Part shown: positions 51,451-60,494 of the stretch, piece after piece | Layout of the letters: every line of letters begins with the position of its first letter | Numbering within the stretch: position 1 is the first letter of the stretch | Assembly (NCBI GenBank): GCA_963663945.1 | Contig: OY760687.1 | Span: 3,472,001-3,536,000, forward strand | Length of the DNA stretch: 64,000 nt | Origin: Bin87 sp963663945 | Lineage (GTDB): Bacteria; Chloroflexota; Dehalococcoidia; Lucifugimonadales; UBA3495 | Reading direction: 5' to 3' | The notes under the pieces: generated by a model | What the model saw: only the letters and a program-made list of their open reading frames with translations | What the model was told of the DNA's origin: nothing | Database searches by the model: none | Made by a program: the position numbers and the translations under genes

Positions 51451-53046
51451 CTACGCAACTGCCGCCGCTTCCCTTCTCTCGCCCTGGAAGTCGCGGGTTA
51501 GCTGGGCGAGGAGGAAGAAGATGTTTTCCACGGCGTTGGTGGCCTCTACGATGATGCGGTGGCGGCCGTCGTCTTCCTCGGGGGCCATGGCGAGGTAGCG
51601 GGCGCGCACGTCCTGCATCAGGCTGCGGCGGTCGCCCATCACCTGCCCGACGAACTCCCACGAGTCGGGGTCGTCCTCTTCCAGGGCATCTAGGAAGATG
51701 AGCAGCGCCGCGTCGGTGCCCTCGACGACGCTGATCTGGAAGGTGTCCAGCATGTCGTCCTCGGGCAGGTCGCGCAGCAGGTCGGGCAGGGTGGAGAACT
51801 GTTCCTCCAGCCAGGTGATGAGTTTCTGGCGGCTGAGCACGGCGTTGCGCCGTTCGCTGTCCTGCCCCGGGTTGCGCTGCCCCAACTCGGTCAGGAACTC
51901 GTCGATCCGGCCGTTGATCGCAAGAGTGGACTGACGGACGGCTCCGAGGGGCGCCCCCATGCGCGCCTGCTCCAGGTATTCGGAGAACCGGCCGAGGACG
52001 CGCTTCTGTTCCAGGTGCGCCAGGTCGAGGGCGGTGGTCACGTCGTCGATGGCCTGGTCGTGGATGAACTGGGGCCGTGACCGTTCCTCCTCCGCGCTGG
52101 CCGGCCAGATGCGGGCGAAGAGACGCATGGTCCAGTCGGGCGCGGAGAGCACCACGATGCGCGAGGGCATGCCGAAGACGATGACCGCCAGCGCCATCTG
52201 CGGGCCGAGGCCGATGTCGGGCCAGGTCACTAGGGCTTTCACCAGCGGCACCTGCGCGTACACCTCTATATATAGGAGTATCACCAGGATGATCGCGGAG
52301 AAGAACACCTGGAATGCCCAGAACATGCCCAGCTGCCGGGCGGTGCCGCTCAACCCCGACGAGACCACGATGACGCTGATGGCCAGCCCCACGTAGGAGC
52401 CGTAGATGTACATCAGCACCTGCTCCACGCCCACCAGTTGGGCGGCGGCCAGTCCGATGCCGAAGGCCACCACCGGCACGAGCGCCTGCACGATGAAGGT
52501 GAGCAGCGCGCCCAGGATGAAGGACAGCAGGATCGACTCCGCTGAGATCTCCAGGCCGGCCTGGAACCAGGCCTGGTCGGCCAGCGGCTGCGCTGATTCC
52601 TTGATAAGGACGAGACCGAAGAGCAGGGCCGCCACGCCGAAGAGCATGGCGCCGGCCTCACGGTAGTTGCCCCGCTGCAGGCGGGTGACGATGAGCCCGC
52701 CGATGCCAATGCCGTAGAGTGCGGCGACGCGTATGTCCACCGTCACGATGAAGAGGATCAGGCCGACGCCCATCTGCGCGCCCAGGGCGATGGGGTAACC
52801 CTGCTTGGGCGAGATCAGCCCCGACCGCAGCATGCTGATGGTGATGAACGTGACTGCCGGCGAGGACTGGGTGATGGCGCCGGCCAGGGTGCCCCAGCCG
52901 AAGGCGGCGAAGCGGTTGTCGGCCAGGCGGCTGGCCAGCACCCGCAGGCGCGGCCCCACCACCGTCTTGAGGTTCTCGGAAAGGAGCCACATCCCGAAGA
53001 ACAGCAGCCCAACGCCGCCGAGGATGCCGCCGAGTACTGCAATCAT
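51451..53046 (-). CDS. Na/Pi-cotransporter-family membrane protein with PhoU-like tail
   Basis: A 531-residue protein. The first about 300 residues hold eight to nine transmembrane helices of the NptA/PNaS family, with the signature GAITQSSPAVTFITISML (residues 57-74). In the second half the expected QSS is degraded (TFIVQALVPVVAF), so only one of two inverted-repeat signatures is intact. Residues about 330-520 are a helical PhoU-like domain. It probably transports phosphate or a related anion with sodium. It starts at ATG 53046 and precedes no partner gene. Confidence 0.83.
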   Translation of the reverse strand: MIAVLGGILGGVGLLFFGMWLLSENLKTVVGPRLRVLASRLADNRFAAFGWGTLAGAITQSSPAVTFITISMLRSGLISPKQGYPIALGAQMGVGLILFIVTVDIRVAALYGIGIGGLIVTRLQRGNYREAGAMLFGVAALLFGLVLIKESAQPLADQAWFQAGLEISAESILLSFILGALLTFIVQALVPVVAFGIGLAAAQLVGVEQVLMYIYGSYVGLAISVIVVSSGLSGTARQLGMFWAFQVFFSAIILVILLYIEVYAQVPLVKALVTWPDIGLGPQMALAVIVFGMPSRIVVLSAPDWTMRLFARIWPASAEEERSRPQFIHDQAIDDVTTALDLAHLEQKRVLGRFSEYLEQARMGAPLGAVRQSTLAINGRIDEFLTELGQRNPGQDSERRNAVLSRQKLITWLEEQFSTLPDLLRDLPEDDMLDTFQISVVEGTDAALLIFLDALEEDDPDSWEFVGQVMGDRRSLMQDVRARYLAMAPEEDDGRHRIIVEATNAVENIFFLLAQLTRDFQGERREAAAVA

Positions 53047-53235
53047 GCGTCGCTCCCTGGTCGTCGCCCCTGTGGGGAGACGATGGCGCCTGAGATGAGG
53101 CTGGCCGAAAGTCGGCGCCAGCCGGCATTATCAGGCCGGGCGGGATGATATTCAACCCGGGAATTACTTAATACACATACTCGTCGTTACTCCGGCACTC
53201 AACAGTATTCGCCGGTACCATGAAATGGGTAATAG

Positions 53236-54474
53236 TCACGCGGTTACAGACGGCCCGTCCCCCCACGGAACCTCGGGCAGGTTGCGCTCTCGGCGCACCT
53301 CGTTGATGGTGAGCACGCCCCGATCCAGCAGGGCCGACTCCCGCTGCACCCGGTTGTTCTCGTCTTCCTGCAGCGCCTCGATGGTTGACAGGTCGAACTC
53401 CACCGACAGTTGCGGGTAACCGAGGCGAGGCGGCAGCATCCGGTTCAGCTGTTCCTCCAGGAACTTGACCTCCGGCACCACGGTGTTGCGCCAGAACATG
53501 CGCTCCGACGCCTGCACGTTGGCGTAGGTGGCCCGCTCGAAGTCGCCCAGCAGCAGCTTGGGCACCCCGTAGGTGCGGCTGACCTCCTCCAGGCTCCAGC
53601 GCAAGCCCTGGATGAAGTCGATGTCCCGGTGGGACAGGCCCAGAGTCTTCACGTCGCGCACCTCTGACGCCACCGCCGGCCGGTTGGCGTTGGCCGATCC
53701 CCGGTAGCGCGCCTCCCAGCGAGCGTAGAACTCCTCCAGCTCGGTCTCGTTCATGTCTTCGTTGGTCAGCAGCAGGAAGTCGGGGCGCGCCGAGTTGCGG
53801 AGCAGGTGCTGGTTGAACCGCAACCCCTCGTGGCCCATGTCGGCCGAGAGCCGCGCCGGCGCCAGGGGCGACAGTCCGGCCAGCTCCTCCAGCGGGTTGA
53901 AGTAGCGCAGCCACACGATCTCGTCGGGCGTGTAGGCCACGGGCTCGGCGACCCCGCGGTACACGAACCCGCGCACGTAGCGCTGCCGGTCCGGGATGAC
54001 CGCCACGCGGTCGGGACGCAGGGGCCAAAGCTCCGGCTGGCCGTCCGCGTCGCGCTCGATGGCCCAGAAAGCAGCGCCCCACAGGCAGAGGTGGGTCTCG
54101 GTCGCTCGCCACAGGTCGGCGCGGGTGTGCCACGGGTTCACCCGGTCGAGCAGGCGCGCCGCCGGATGCGAGGGCTCCACGGGCGTCCTGCGCCCGCCGG
54201 CTTCTGTCGTGCGGTACACCCGCAGCGGCGGCCGGGTCAGGGCGTCGGCGCGCAGCTTGATGGCCGCGTACACCGAGGGCGACGTCGCCATGTACCGCCC
54301 GTACTCCGGACGCGCCCAGCCGCCGCCCGTATCCGGAGCCAGGCCGGCCAGCCTTTCGTCCGACGGCAGCCGGTCCGCCAGCGCGGCCCGATTGGCTCGT
54401 TGCACCATCCTGGTGTCCGCCGCGTTGCGCCGGCCGACCCGAACCGCGCTCAGCATTTTGCCCAGTTTCACCAT
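53236..54474 (-). CDS. HK97-type phage portal protein
   Basis: A 412-residue portal protein: AIKLRADALTRPPLRVYR, then LCLWGAAFWAIERDADGQP, VAYTPDEIVWLRYFNPLE, and LSHRDIDFIQGLRWSLEEVSRTYGVPKLLLGDFE are family blocks. It would form the dodecameric ring through which DNA enters a capsid. Its only phage partners here are the large terminase and small genes upstream. Downstream is a chromosomal transporter, so no capsid, protease or tail genes follow. The ATG at 54474 lies 23 bases from the end of a palindromic repeat. Confidence 0.9.
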   Translation of the reverse strand: MVKLGKMLSAVRVGRRNAADTRMVQRANRAALADRLPSDERLAGLAPDTGGGWARPEYGRYMATSPSVYAAIKLRADALTRPPLRVYRTTEAGGRRTPVEPSHPAARLLDRVNPWHTRADLWRATETHLCLWGAAFWAIERDADGQPELWPLRPDRVAVIPDRQRYVRGFVYRGVAEPVAYTPDEIVWLRYFNPLEELAGLSPLAPARLSADMGHEGLRFNQHLLRNSARPDFLLLTNEDMNETELEEFYARWEARYRGSANANRPAVASEVRDVKTLGLSHRDIDFIQGLRWSLEEVSRTYGVPKLLLGDFERATYANVQASERMFWRNTVVPEVKFLEEQLNRMLPPRLGYPQLSVEFDLSTIEALQEDENNRVQRESALLDRGVLTINEVRRERNLPEVPWGDGPSVTA

Positions 54475-54497
54475 GTTCGCTATCTCCTTAATATATT

Positions 54498-54605
54498 GTC
54501 AGAATCAGGATTTTCGGGATTTCAGGATTCGCAGGATTGTAGTGACTCCGCCACCGGACAACCCAATCCCGAAAATCCGCTAATCCGGGAAATCCTGCTT
54601 CTGAC
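54498..54605. repeat. Palindromic GGATT/AATCC repeat, copy A
   Basis: A 108-bp inverted repeat with ends GTCAGAATCAGGATT and AATCCTGCTTCTGAC. The left half carries four GGATT units 8-9 nt apart and the right half four AATCC units with the same spacing. It fills most of the 143-bp spacer between the terminase stop and the portal start. Confidence 0.85.
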
Positions 54606-54617
54606 AGTCATCGTGTA

Positions 54618-56090
54618 TTAAAGGAACAGGTCCCGCATCCAGCGCGGATGTTCGATCATCGCGCCGGTGTCGAGGAAGGCGAGCATGAGGGCGTCGGCCT
54701 TGTCCGGCGACGGGAGCCCGCGACTCTTCATGCTCTCCTTGCTCTCCATCAGCACCTTGCCCCGACTGTTGTAGCGATAGCGCAGCGACGCCAGCTCGGC
54801 GATCAGCTCGGCGTCGTGGGGGATGCGGATTCTGTGGTCGCGGAACCGGCGGGCCAGGGTCCAGTAGCCCTCCGCCCGCAGGTTGGCGCAGACCATTTCC
54901 TCGCGCACCGGCGCGCCGGACCCGTTGAACCCGTACACGGCGAACCCCTGCTCCCGCAGGATGTCCACCACGCCGGCGCCCAGGCCGGTCTCGTCCACGT
55001 TCACCTGCTGCGGATGATTGTCCCGCGCCGACGCCACGATCTGCCCGGCGGTCGCCGTGGTGGGGAACCCGTGGAACACCCGCACGTCCACCACCACGTC
55101 GCCGCGCCGCACCATGATCACGCTGCGGTCGACGCCGAACCGGGCCACGTCCACGCCCAGCGCCACCGGCTCGTACCCGCCCGTCGCCGCCGGTACCTCG
55201 CCCACGGGATACGTCGCGTCGTCGATGTCGGAGATGGCGATCAGGTTGTCCTCGCCGCGGTCGGGGAACTCACCCATGATCCGCGCGCGGAACATCTCGC
55301 TGCCCTCGCCCCACATCTGCCGCCGCTCCTCCACCCACGCCGGCGTGGTCAGGCCGGGGATTTCGATGCTCCCCGACGCCACGTTGGGCGACTCCAGGGC
55401 CGACATGGTGATGGTCTCGTAGATGCCCCGCTCCCGGTGGAAGGCCCGGTGGAACCCGCCTGAGGTGGTCGTCGGGTTGCCGATGAGCAGCAGCGTGGGG
55501 TGCGCCGAGGTCATCACCGACTCCACCGCTTCGTAGATGGGCTCGGCGACGCCCTCGGCCTCGTCCACCACCACGAACATGTTCTCGCAGTGGAAGCCCT
55601 GGAACTGGTCGGCGTCGCTGGCCGACAGGCCCATGGCGTAGCGGTCCTCCGCCACCTCCCACCGGGTGTCCAGCATGGTGCCGCCCAGCGTGTCCGGTGC
55701 GTTCCGGTAGAGCCGGTGGATCTGCCGCCAGAGCACGTGGCGCACCTGCCGAAACGTGGGCGCGGTGCTGAGCACGATGGCCGGATCGTGGGCGTGGACG
55801 TACCACAGCACGGCCACGGCGGCGGTGAAGTCCTTGCCCAGGCCGTTGCCCGACTTCACCGCCACCCGACGCTTCCGTTCCACCGCCCGCAGTACCTCCT
55901 CCTGCTTGCTCCACAGCGTCACGCCCAGGGTGTCTGAGGCGAACCGCACCGGACCGTTGTCTGAATCAGGATTCCCAGAATTATGGGATTCACCGGATTG
56001 AGAGAAATCCTGAGAATCCTCAAATCCAGCAAATCCTGATTCAGACGATTTTGAGACGGCTGTAGCAACGTCCGTCCCATCCTGCCCCAC
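54618..56090 (-). CDS. Phage large terminase subunit
   Basis: A 490-residue packaging motor. The ATPase domain has Walker A SGNGLGKD (80-87, with Asp instead of Ser/Thr after Lys), Walker B VVVDEAE (173-179), and a coupling stretch TLLLIGNPTTTSGG. The nuclease domain shows Asp-rich segments ALGVDVARFGVDRS, VNVDETGLGAG and SPDKADALMLAF. GTG 56090 overlaps the stop of the zinc-ribbon gene (TAGTG). With this start, residues 15-44 are encoded by a palindromic repeat. An in-frame GTG at 55949 just after the repeat is the alternative. Neither has a clear ribosome-binding site. Confidence 0.88.
   Translation of the reverse strand: MGQDGTDVATAVSKSSESGFAGFEDSQDFSQSGESHNSGNPDSDNGPVRFASDTLGVTLWSKQEEVLRAVERKRRVAVKSGNGLGKDFTAAVAVLWYVHAHDPAIVLSTAPTFRQVRHVLWRQIHRLYRNAPDTLGGTMLDTRWEVAEDRYAMGLSASDADQFQGFHCENMFVVVDEAEGVAEPIYEAVESVMTSAHPTLLLIGNPTTTSGGFHRAFHRERGIYETITMSALESPNVASGSIEIPGLTTPAWVEERRQMWGEGSEMFRARIMGEFPDRGEDNLIAISDIDDATYPVGEVPAATGGYEPVALGVDVARFGVDRSVIMVRRGDVVVDVRVFHGFPTTATAGQIVASARDNHPQQVNVDETGLGAGVVDILREQGFAVYGFNGSGAPVREEMVCANLRAEGYWTLARRFRDHRIRIPHDAELIAELASLRYRYNSRGKVLMESKESMKSRGLPSPDKADALMLAFLDTGAMIEHPRWMRDLFL
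55959..56046. repeat. Palindromic GGATT/AATCC repeat, copy B, at the terminase N terminus
   Basis: An 88-bp inverted repeat with ends GTCTGAATCAGGATT and AATCCTGATTCAGAC, the shortest of the four copies. On the minus strand it is open in the terminase frame (ESGFAGFEDSQDFS...). Confidence 0.8.
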
Positions 56091-56362
56091 TAACGGGCGG
56101 GAGCCGAGGGGGCCGAGCCCGCGCCGGAGCCGGAGCCGGAGCCCGGCCGGCGGCGCACCGCGGCCACCGACGCCAGGCGTCGCCGCGCCTCCTCGGGGTT
56201 GATCGGCGTCGCGGCCGGCTGCACGTTGGCGCCGTCGGCGTGCCCGTCCGGCGGGCTGAACAGGAACCCGCAGTCCAGGCAGCGATACACCGTATGGTCT
56301 TCCCCGTCGAGTCGGGCCAGTTCCAGCAGTCGGTCGGAGTTGCAACGTCGACAGATCAACAC
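56090..56362 (-). CDS. Small zinc-ribbon protein upstream of the terminase
   Basis: A 90-residue protein with LICRRCNSD (Cys4, Cys7) and YRCLDCGFLF (Cys28, Cys31), a zinc ribbon, followed by a proline/alanine/serine-rich tail. It starts with GTG after AGAGGTGA. Its position right before the large terminase is where a small terminase or DNA-binding accessory gene would lie, but the sequence does not resemble a known small terminase. Confidence 0.7.
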   Translation of the reverse strand: MLICRRCNSDRLLELARLDGEDHTVYRCLDCGFLFSPPDGHADGANVQPAATPINPEEARRRLASVAAVRRRPGSGSGSGAGSAPSAPAR

Positions 56363-56517
56363 TATTCACCTCTTTCTCGTGGCCGGAAATTGCGAATTGA
56401 GCGGGCCACACCTGACTAATGTATAGAACGGGCGTTCCATACGTCAACGGCGTTGTGTCATCAAAAAAAGTCCAGTGTCCCAACCCATCCCGTCATGAGC
56501 ACGCACTTTCGTGAATT

Positions 56518-56635
56518 GTCAGAATCAGGATTTTCAGGATTTGCGGATTGTCAGGATTGGGACCGCTCCGTCATGGAGACCTCCCAATCCTGTCCAATCA
56601 TATAATCCGGTAATCCGGCAAATCCTGATTCTGAC
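56518..56635. repeat. Palindromic GGATT/AATCC repeat, copy C
   Basis: A 118-bp inverted repeat with ends GTCAGAATCAGGATT and its exact complement AATCCTGATTCTGAC. It lies between the zinc-ribbon gene and the terminator of the small acidic gene. Confidence 0.85.
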
Positions 56636-56662
56636 GTTGCCCCGCCCCGGCCGGCAGACACC

Positions 56663-56692
56663 AAAAAAGCCCCGCCGGCTTGCCGGCGGGGC
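56663..56692 (-). terminator. Rho-independent terminator of the small acidic gene
   Basis: On the minus strand GCCCCGCCGGC, loop AA, GCCGGCGGGGC, then TTTTTTGG. It is a perfect 11-bp stem with T-run, 28 nt after the stop of the small acidic gene. It should end transcription before the zinc-ribbon and terminase genes. Confidence 0.9.
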
Positions 56693-56719
56693 GCAATTGC
56701 GGGGGTTGGCGGGACCGGA

Positions 56720-56914
56720 CTAGCCCGGATTGTGCCGCTCGACCAGCTCGACGATGCGGGCGTCCAGGCCGCCCTTCTGATCGTCCAGCGTGCCGGCGTC
56801 AGCGAACGCCACCGCCAGGTGCGCGTCCCGTTGGATGTCTTCCCAGTCGGTCTCCAGCTCGAACTCGTCCCGCAGTTCTTCAAAAAGCTGGTCCAGCGAA
56901 GCCTTGTCGAACAT
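56720..56914 (-). CDS. Small acidic protein at the edge of the phage module
   Basis: A 64-residue acidic protein, MFDKASLDQLFEELRDEFE at the start and IVELVERHNPG at the end, with three predicted helices. ATG 56914 is preceded by GGAGGAGGT about 12 nt away. The own terminator behind it shows it is an independent unit. No family is recognised. It could be a phage-derived regulator or scaffold, but there is no direct evidence. Confidence 0.6.
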   Translation of the reverse strand: MFDKASLDQLFEELRDEFELETDWEDIQRDAHLAVAFADAGTLDDQKGGLDARIVELVERHNPG

Positions 56915-57112
56915 ATCGGTTTTGTTACCTCCTCCAGTTGGTCGGCGACCCTGCGGTTGGACCGCCCCGGGCCACGTCGCCGGCACCGGCCAATCCATGC
57001 CTGACCGAGGCCAATTTCCGGCGCTCATGGCAGCAGGGGGTATATTACTCCCATTCAACGCCGGGGGCAAGCATGGCCCGCACCCGCGCCGGCCCGCTTT
57101 GAGGAGGTGATC

Positions 57113-57222
57113 GTCAGAAGCAGGATTTACGGGATTTCAGGATTTGCCAGGATTGGGAGGTCTCCATCAGTGAACGGTTATAATCCCGATAATCCGTAAA
57201 TCTGGAAAATCCGGCTTCTGAC
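57113..57222. repeat. Palindromic GGATT/AATCC repeat, copy D
   Basis: A 110-bp inverted repeat with ends GTCAGAAGCAGGATT and AATCCGGCTTCTGAC, at the right edge of the phage-like module. Its core differs from copies A and C, while the GGATT/AATCC spacing is kept. Confidence 0.85.
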
Positions 57223-57586
57223 GTTTCCCCGTCCCCATCCCGTCGATCCTGTCCATCGATGTAAAATAGTAGGCCGGTGCAAGTCGTTGGCCTTTTCTCA
57301 AAAAATCGGCCAAAACCGGGCGCTTTCTGTAATACTCCCGTAATATTGACGCCGCTAGAATTGCAGGGCAAGTCTGGAAATCTATCTAGCCGTCGGCCGT
57401 GGCCGGCCCAAAGCCGGGCCCAGCGACGGCCTCACCACAAGGAGGTGTGAGCCAAATAACCTGTAGAAAGCCGCCCCACGCCCGTCTGCGGGCACTTGAA
57501 CACACAGGCCCCGGAAACAACGGGCCGAGGGCGCAACCAGAAACTCAACGTACCCAACGACAGTCTCGAAAGGGAGATTTTGTCAC
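57223..57586 (+). promoter_or_regulatory. Structured 5' leader of the first tandem surface-protein gene
   Basis: A 364-base spacer with no gene. It contains nested inverted repeats: GCCGTCG (57389-57395) with CGACGGC (57424-57430) enclosing GGCCGGC / GCCGGGCC, followed by CTCAC / GTGAG (57431-57451). A purine-rich GAAAGGGAGA precedes the ATG at 57587. No known riboswitch could be assigned. No clear promoter hexamers are seen. Confidence 0.45.
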
Positions 57587-60385
57587 ATGAGTAGAAAAAC
57601 GAGAAAGCTGATATGGTCAGCGCCCCTGGTGGCGGTGTTAGCCGTCGCCGGCGCCTTGGCCATGTTTGCGGCGCAGGGAACGGGGAGCGTTTTCGCCAAC
57701 CCCCTGCCCGGAGTGCCGATGAATGTGGAGGCGAACCCCGCCTCCGGCAACACCGGACGGACCACGCTGATCGTGACCTGGGACGCGGTTGCGGATGCCA
57801 CGGGCTACCGCATCGACCAGTCAGACGACAGTTTCGTGTGGGAAACCAGGGTCACTGCCGATGATGCGCACACCATGAACGCCTTCACGGACGATACCCT
57901 GACGGCGAACGATGTCCGCTGGTACCGTGTGTTCGCATATAACGACCACAAAGAAGGCCCGGTGTCCGACCCGGCCGAAGGCATGACCCGAGTGAAGGGC
58001 AAGCCGGGGCCAGTGCGGAATTTCACTGCCACCGCCATGGGCCAGAGGGAGATCAAACTCAGTTGGGATCCCCCTGCTGACAACGGCGGCGAGCTTATCA
58101 CCGGCTACGAGATCCAGTACTACAAGGTGGACGGCGCTCAAGCGACGAACTCCGAATGGTTTGGATTGCAGTCTGACGGCACTGGCACTAATTCGACCGG
58201 AGGTGTCCCTTACCTGGTAGTCTCCGAAGAAGACCGCATGGAAAATGGCGGCTACACGGACAAGGACACTCCCGCTGCCGATGGCAACCCTGGGCTCAGC
58301 CTGGATCCTGGTGATATGCGGGTCTATCGGATCCGTGCCTTGAATGCTGACGATCCCACCACAGGCGTCACCGCCGATGATCGGACAGACGCGGAAGCGC
58401 CAAATACAATGGATGGTTGGGTGCGCGCTGATGCCACCACCGCTGCGGCGACTGCTCCTACCGCGCCGACCGGTTTGACCGCGGTTAACACCGGTGATGC
58501 CGATGGTAATATCGCGCTGTATTGGTTCGCGCCTGAAATCATGAACAACGGCGGCTGGCCGGTCACGGACTATCTCATCCAGGTGCGGCGAGCTGGGACA
58601 GATTGGCCGGATATTCCTGAAGGCGACGATTTGAAGGCGCTCACCGACACCGCCGCAGGCGGTGGGACCATCCCGGTGGACGGCGAAAACTTCAGGGTTC
58701 CTGTAGGTAATACCTACACTGCCACGCAGAAGAACTTCACAGGTGTTCCCGTCGTATACGACTCGGATGGACCTGACAGTACTGATGGCGACAACACCCC
58801 GCTGTGGCTAGAGTTCCGTGTATTCGCGATGACCATCGACGATGGCGCCGACGATACGGACGACGGGGCAGATGATGCGGCCGATGACGATACACTGATC
58901 ATCGGCACCAGCGCGTCCGAGACCTCCGCTCGCGTGCGCGCAGTAGCCCGTGTATTGACCGACGCCGACGGCGACGCGGACAGAACTGATGGTGAGACTC
59001 CTACGCCCTTAGCCGACGCGTACGGACCGCCAACACTGTTCGTCACGGGGTCTGATACCGACAGCGACCAACCCGACGGTGACGGCCCGGCCCTGGAACA
59101 GGAAATCCAAATCGCTCTCGAGAGACCTGCCGGTGTGGGTACTCAGAACGTCTACCGGATCGACTACTCGGAAGACGAGGGCAATACCTGGAGCCTGCTC
59201 ACCGGCCGAACGACCTTCACCGGGTTTGATGGTAACCGGAGGTTCCAGCACCTTAACCTGCCATTTGACGAGGCGATTGAATACCGCGCCTTCGCGCTCA
59301 GGTCAAACTGGCGAACGACAGCCGGCCCCGTAAGCGTAATGGTTGATGGTGCAACAACCGCCTCCACGGCTCCGGGCCAAGTTACCGGCGTGATGGCGTC
59401 ATCTCCAAACGCGAATACTATCGAAGCGTCGTGGACCGCTCCGTCCGAAGACGGCGGCCAGCCCATCGTCAAGTACCAGTACCAGTACGTTATGGATGAT
59501 GACGACGGGGAAGCCGACGCCGGCGACTGGCTTCAGACCGATCCCGGAACTGTGCCTATCACCGTCACCACTGTTGATGCCGCCCTGATGGTAACCAACG
59601 ATGAGGTCACCCTGATCAAGGGAGAGCTTTATCATATCCGGGTACGGGCGGTGAACGACGAAACTGCTACTCGTACCGATGCCGATAATGAAACCCAAGG
59701 CCCATGGTCCGACGCCGACAGCTTTGTCGCTGGTGGAGCCAATCCTCCCAACATGGTGGAAGGCATAACGTCGGAAATGGCAAAGGACGGCACCGGCACC
59801 AGGACCCAGCGAGGCGTTGACGTGCTGTGGAACGCTCCCAGCGAAGGCGCCGAAGTGGACAGCTACGAGATCCAGCGGTCCATGGACATGGGCGAGACGT
59901 GGGAACACCCCACGACTGACGCCGAAGAGGCCACCAACCAGAGGACCGCGTACACCGACCCGCGCCACTACGTGGATGGCGAGACCATCGTCTACCAGGT
60001 GCGGGCAGTGAACGCTGCCGGCGAAAGCGACTGGGCCATGGTCTACTACCCGCGCGACCCGGCGGCTGACCACTCGCACGACCTGTCGCTGATGGCGCCG
60101 ACCATGGTCATGGCCACCAGTGATGCTACGGGTACGTTGACGCTCACCTGGGAAGGCGCGGAGAACGCTGACTTCTATATCCTCCTGGCGGTGGATTTGA
60201 GCACGGTCGCTTCCGGTAACGTTGAATACGACCGGTCAAGGGTCAACGAAGGCGACGCCCGCACGGGCGACGTCACCGGCCTGAACTCAGGCACTGATTA
60301 TCTAGGCATCGTGATCGCGGTCCAGGGAACGGGCGACGCCACCACGGTGTTGCACGAGACTGCCAACATCGAAACGGTGCAATAG
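57587..60385 (+). CDS. Giant exported protein with several FN3-like domains (tandem paralogue 1)
   Basis: A 932-residue secreted protein. The signal peptide has TRKLIWSAPLV followed by a hydrophobic core and ends near residue 38 (SVFANP). The rest is a chain of fibronectin-type-III-like beta modules with PGVPMNVEANP, KPGPVRNFTATAMG, APTAPTGLTAVN, APGQVTGVMASSPN and similar starts. Recurring segments are ...ITGYEIQYYK, VYQVRAVNAAGES. There is no sorting motif or C-terminal anchor. The protein probably sits on the cell surface or in the matrix. It shares the N-terminal block and C-terminal layout with the next gene. Confidence 0.82.
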   Translation: MSRKTRKLIWSAPLVAVLAVAGALAMFAAQGTGSVFANPLPGVPMNVEANPASGNTGRTTLIVTWDAVADATGYRIDQSDDSFVWETRVTADDAHTMNAFTDDTLTANDVRWYRVFAYNDHKEGPVSDPAEGMTRVKGKPGPVRNFTATAMGQREIKLSWDPPADNGGELITGYEIQYYKVDGAQATNSEWFGLQSDGTGTNSTGGVPYLVVSEEDRMENGGYTDKDTPAADGNPGLSLDPGDMRVYRIRALNADDPTTGVTADDRTDAEAPNTMDGWVRADATTAAATAPTAPTGLTAVNTGDADGNIALYWFAPEIMNNGGWPVTDYLIQVRRAGTDWPDIPEGDDLKALTDTAAGGGTIPVDGENFRVPVGNTYTATQKNFTGVPVVYDSDGPDSTDGDNTPLWLEFRVFAMTIDDGADDTDDGADDAADDDTLIIGTSASETSARVRAVARVLTDADGDADRTDGETPTPLADAYGPPTLFVTGSDTDSDQPDGDGPALEQEIQIALERPAGVGTQNVYRIDYSEDEGNTWSLLTGRTTFTGFDGNRRFQHLNLPFDEAIEYRAFALRSNWRTTAGPVSVMVDGATTASTAPGQVTGVMASSPNANTIEASWTAPSEDGGQPIVKYQYQYVMDDDDGEADAGDWLQTDPGTVPITVTTVDAALMVTNDEVTLIKGELYHIRVRAVNDETATRTDADNETQGPWSDADSFVAGGANPPNMVEGITSEMAKDGTGTRTQRGVDVLWNAPSEGAEVDSYEIQRSMDMGETWEHPTTDAEEATNQRTAYTDPRHYVDGETIVYQVRAVNAAGESDWAMVYYPRDPAADHSHDLSLMAPTMVMATSDATGTLTLTWEGAENADFYILLAVDLSTVASGNVEYDRSRVNEGDARTGDVTGLNSGTDYLGIVIAVQGTGDATTVLHETANIETVQ

Positions 60386-60414
60386 AGCCACGAAAGTGGA
60401 GCAATACAATCTCG

Positions 60415-60444
60415 GGTCCGCCGCTGTTGCAACAGCGGCGGACC
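60415..60444. terminator. Perfect palindrome between paralogues 1 and 2
   Basis: GGTCCGCCGCTGTTG followed by CAACAGCGGCGGACC. It makes a strong hairpin but is not followed by a T-run, so it may stabilise or process the transcript rather than terminate it. Confidence 0.6.
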
Positions 60445-60494
60445 GGCGGGCCCGGGAAAGAACGTGAACACAATCTCAAAGGAGATTTCACGAA

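Noticed and set aside
54498..57222. CRISPR array
   Set aside because: The four repeats are long imperfect palindromes separated by genes of varied size, not short direct repeats with uniform spacers. No cas gene is present.
57114..57371. An 85-codon minus-strand frame containing SEAGFSRFTDYRDY-like sequence
   Set aside because: Its C-terminal part is just the translation of palindromic repeat copy D, and there is no start signal.
57389..57451. A cyclic-di-GMP or other named riboswitch in the surface-protein leader
   Set aside because: Stems are present but I could not match the conserved nucleotides of any riboswitch class, so only an unnamed structured leader is reported.
53047..57586. A complete prophage with integrase and attachment sites
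   Set aside because: Only portal, terminase and small genes are present. The tRNA at 49314 is not adjacent, and I see no duplicated tRNA end or integrase.
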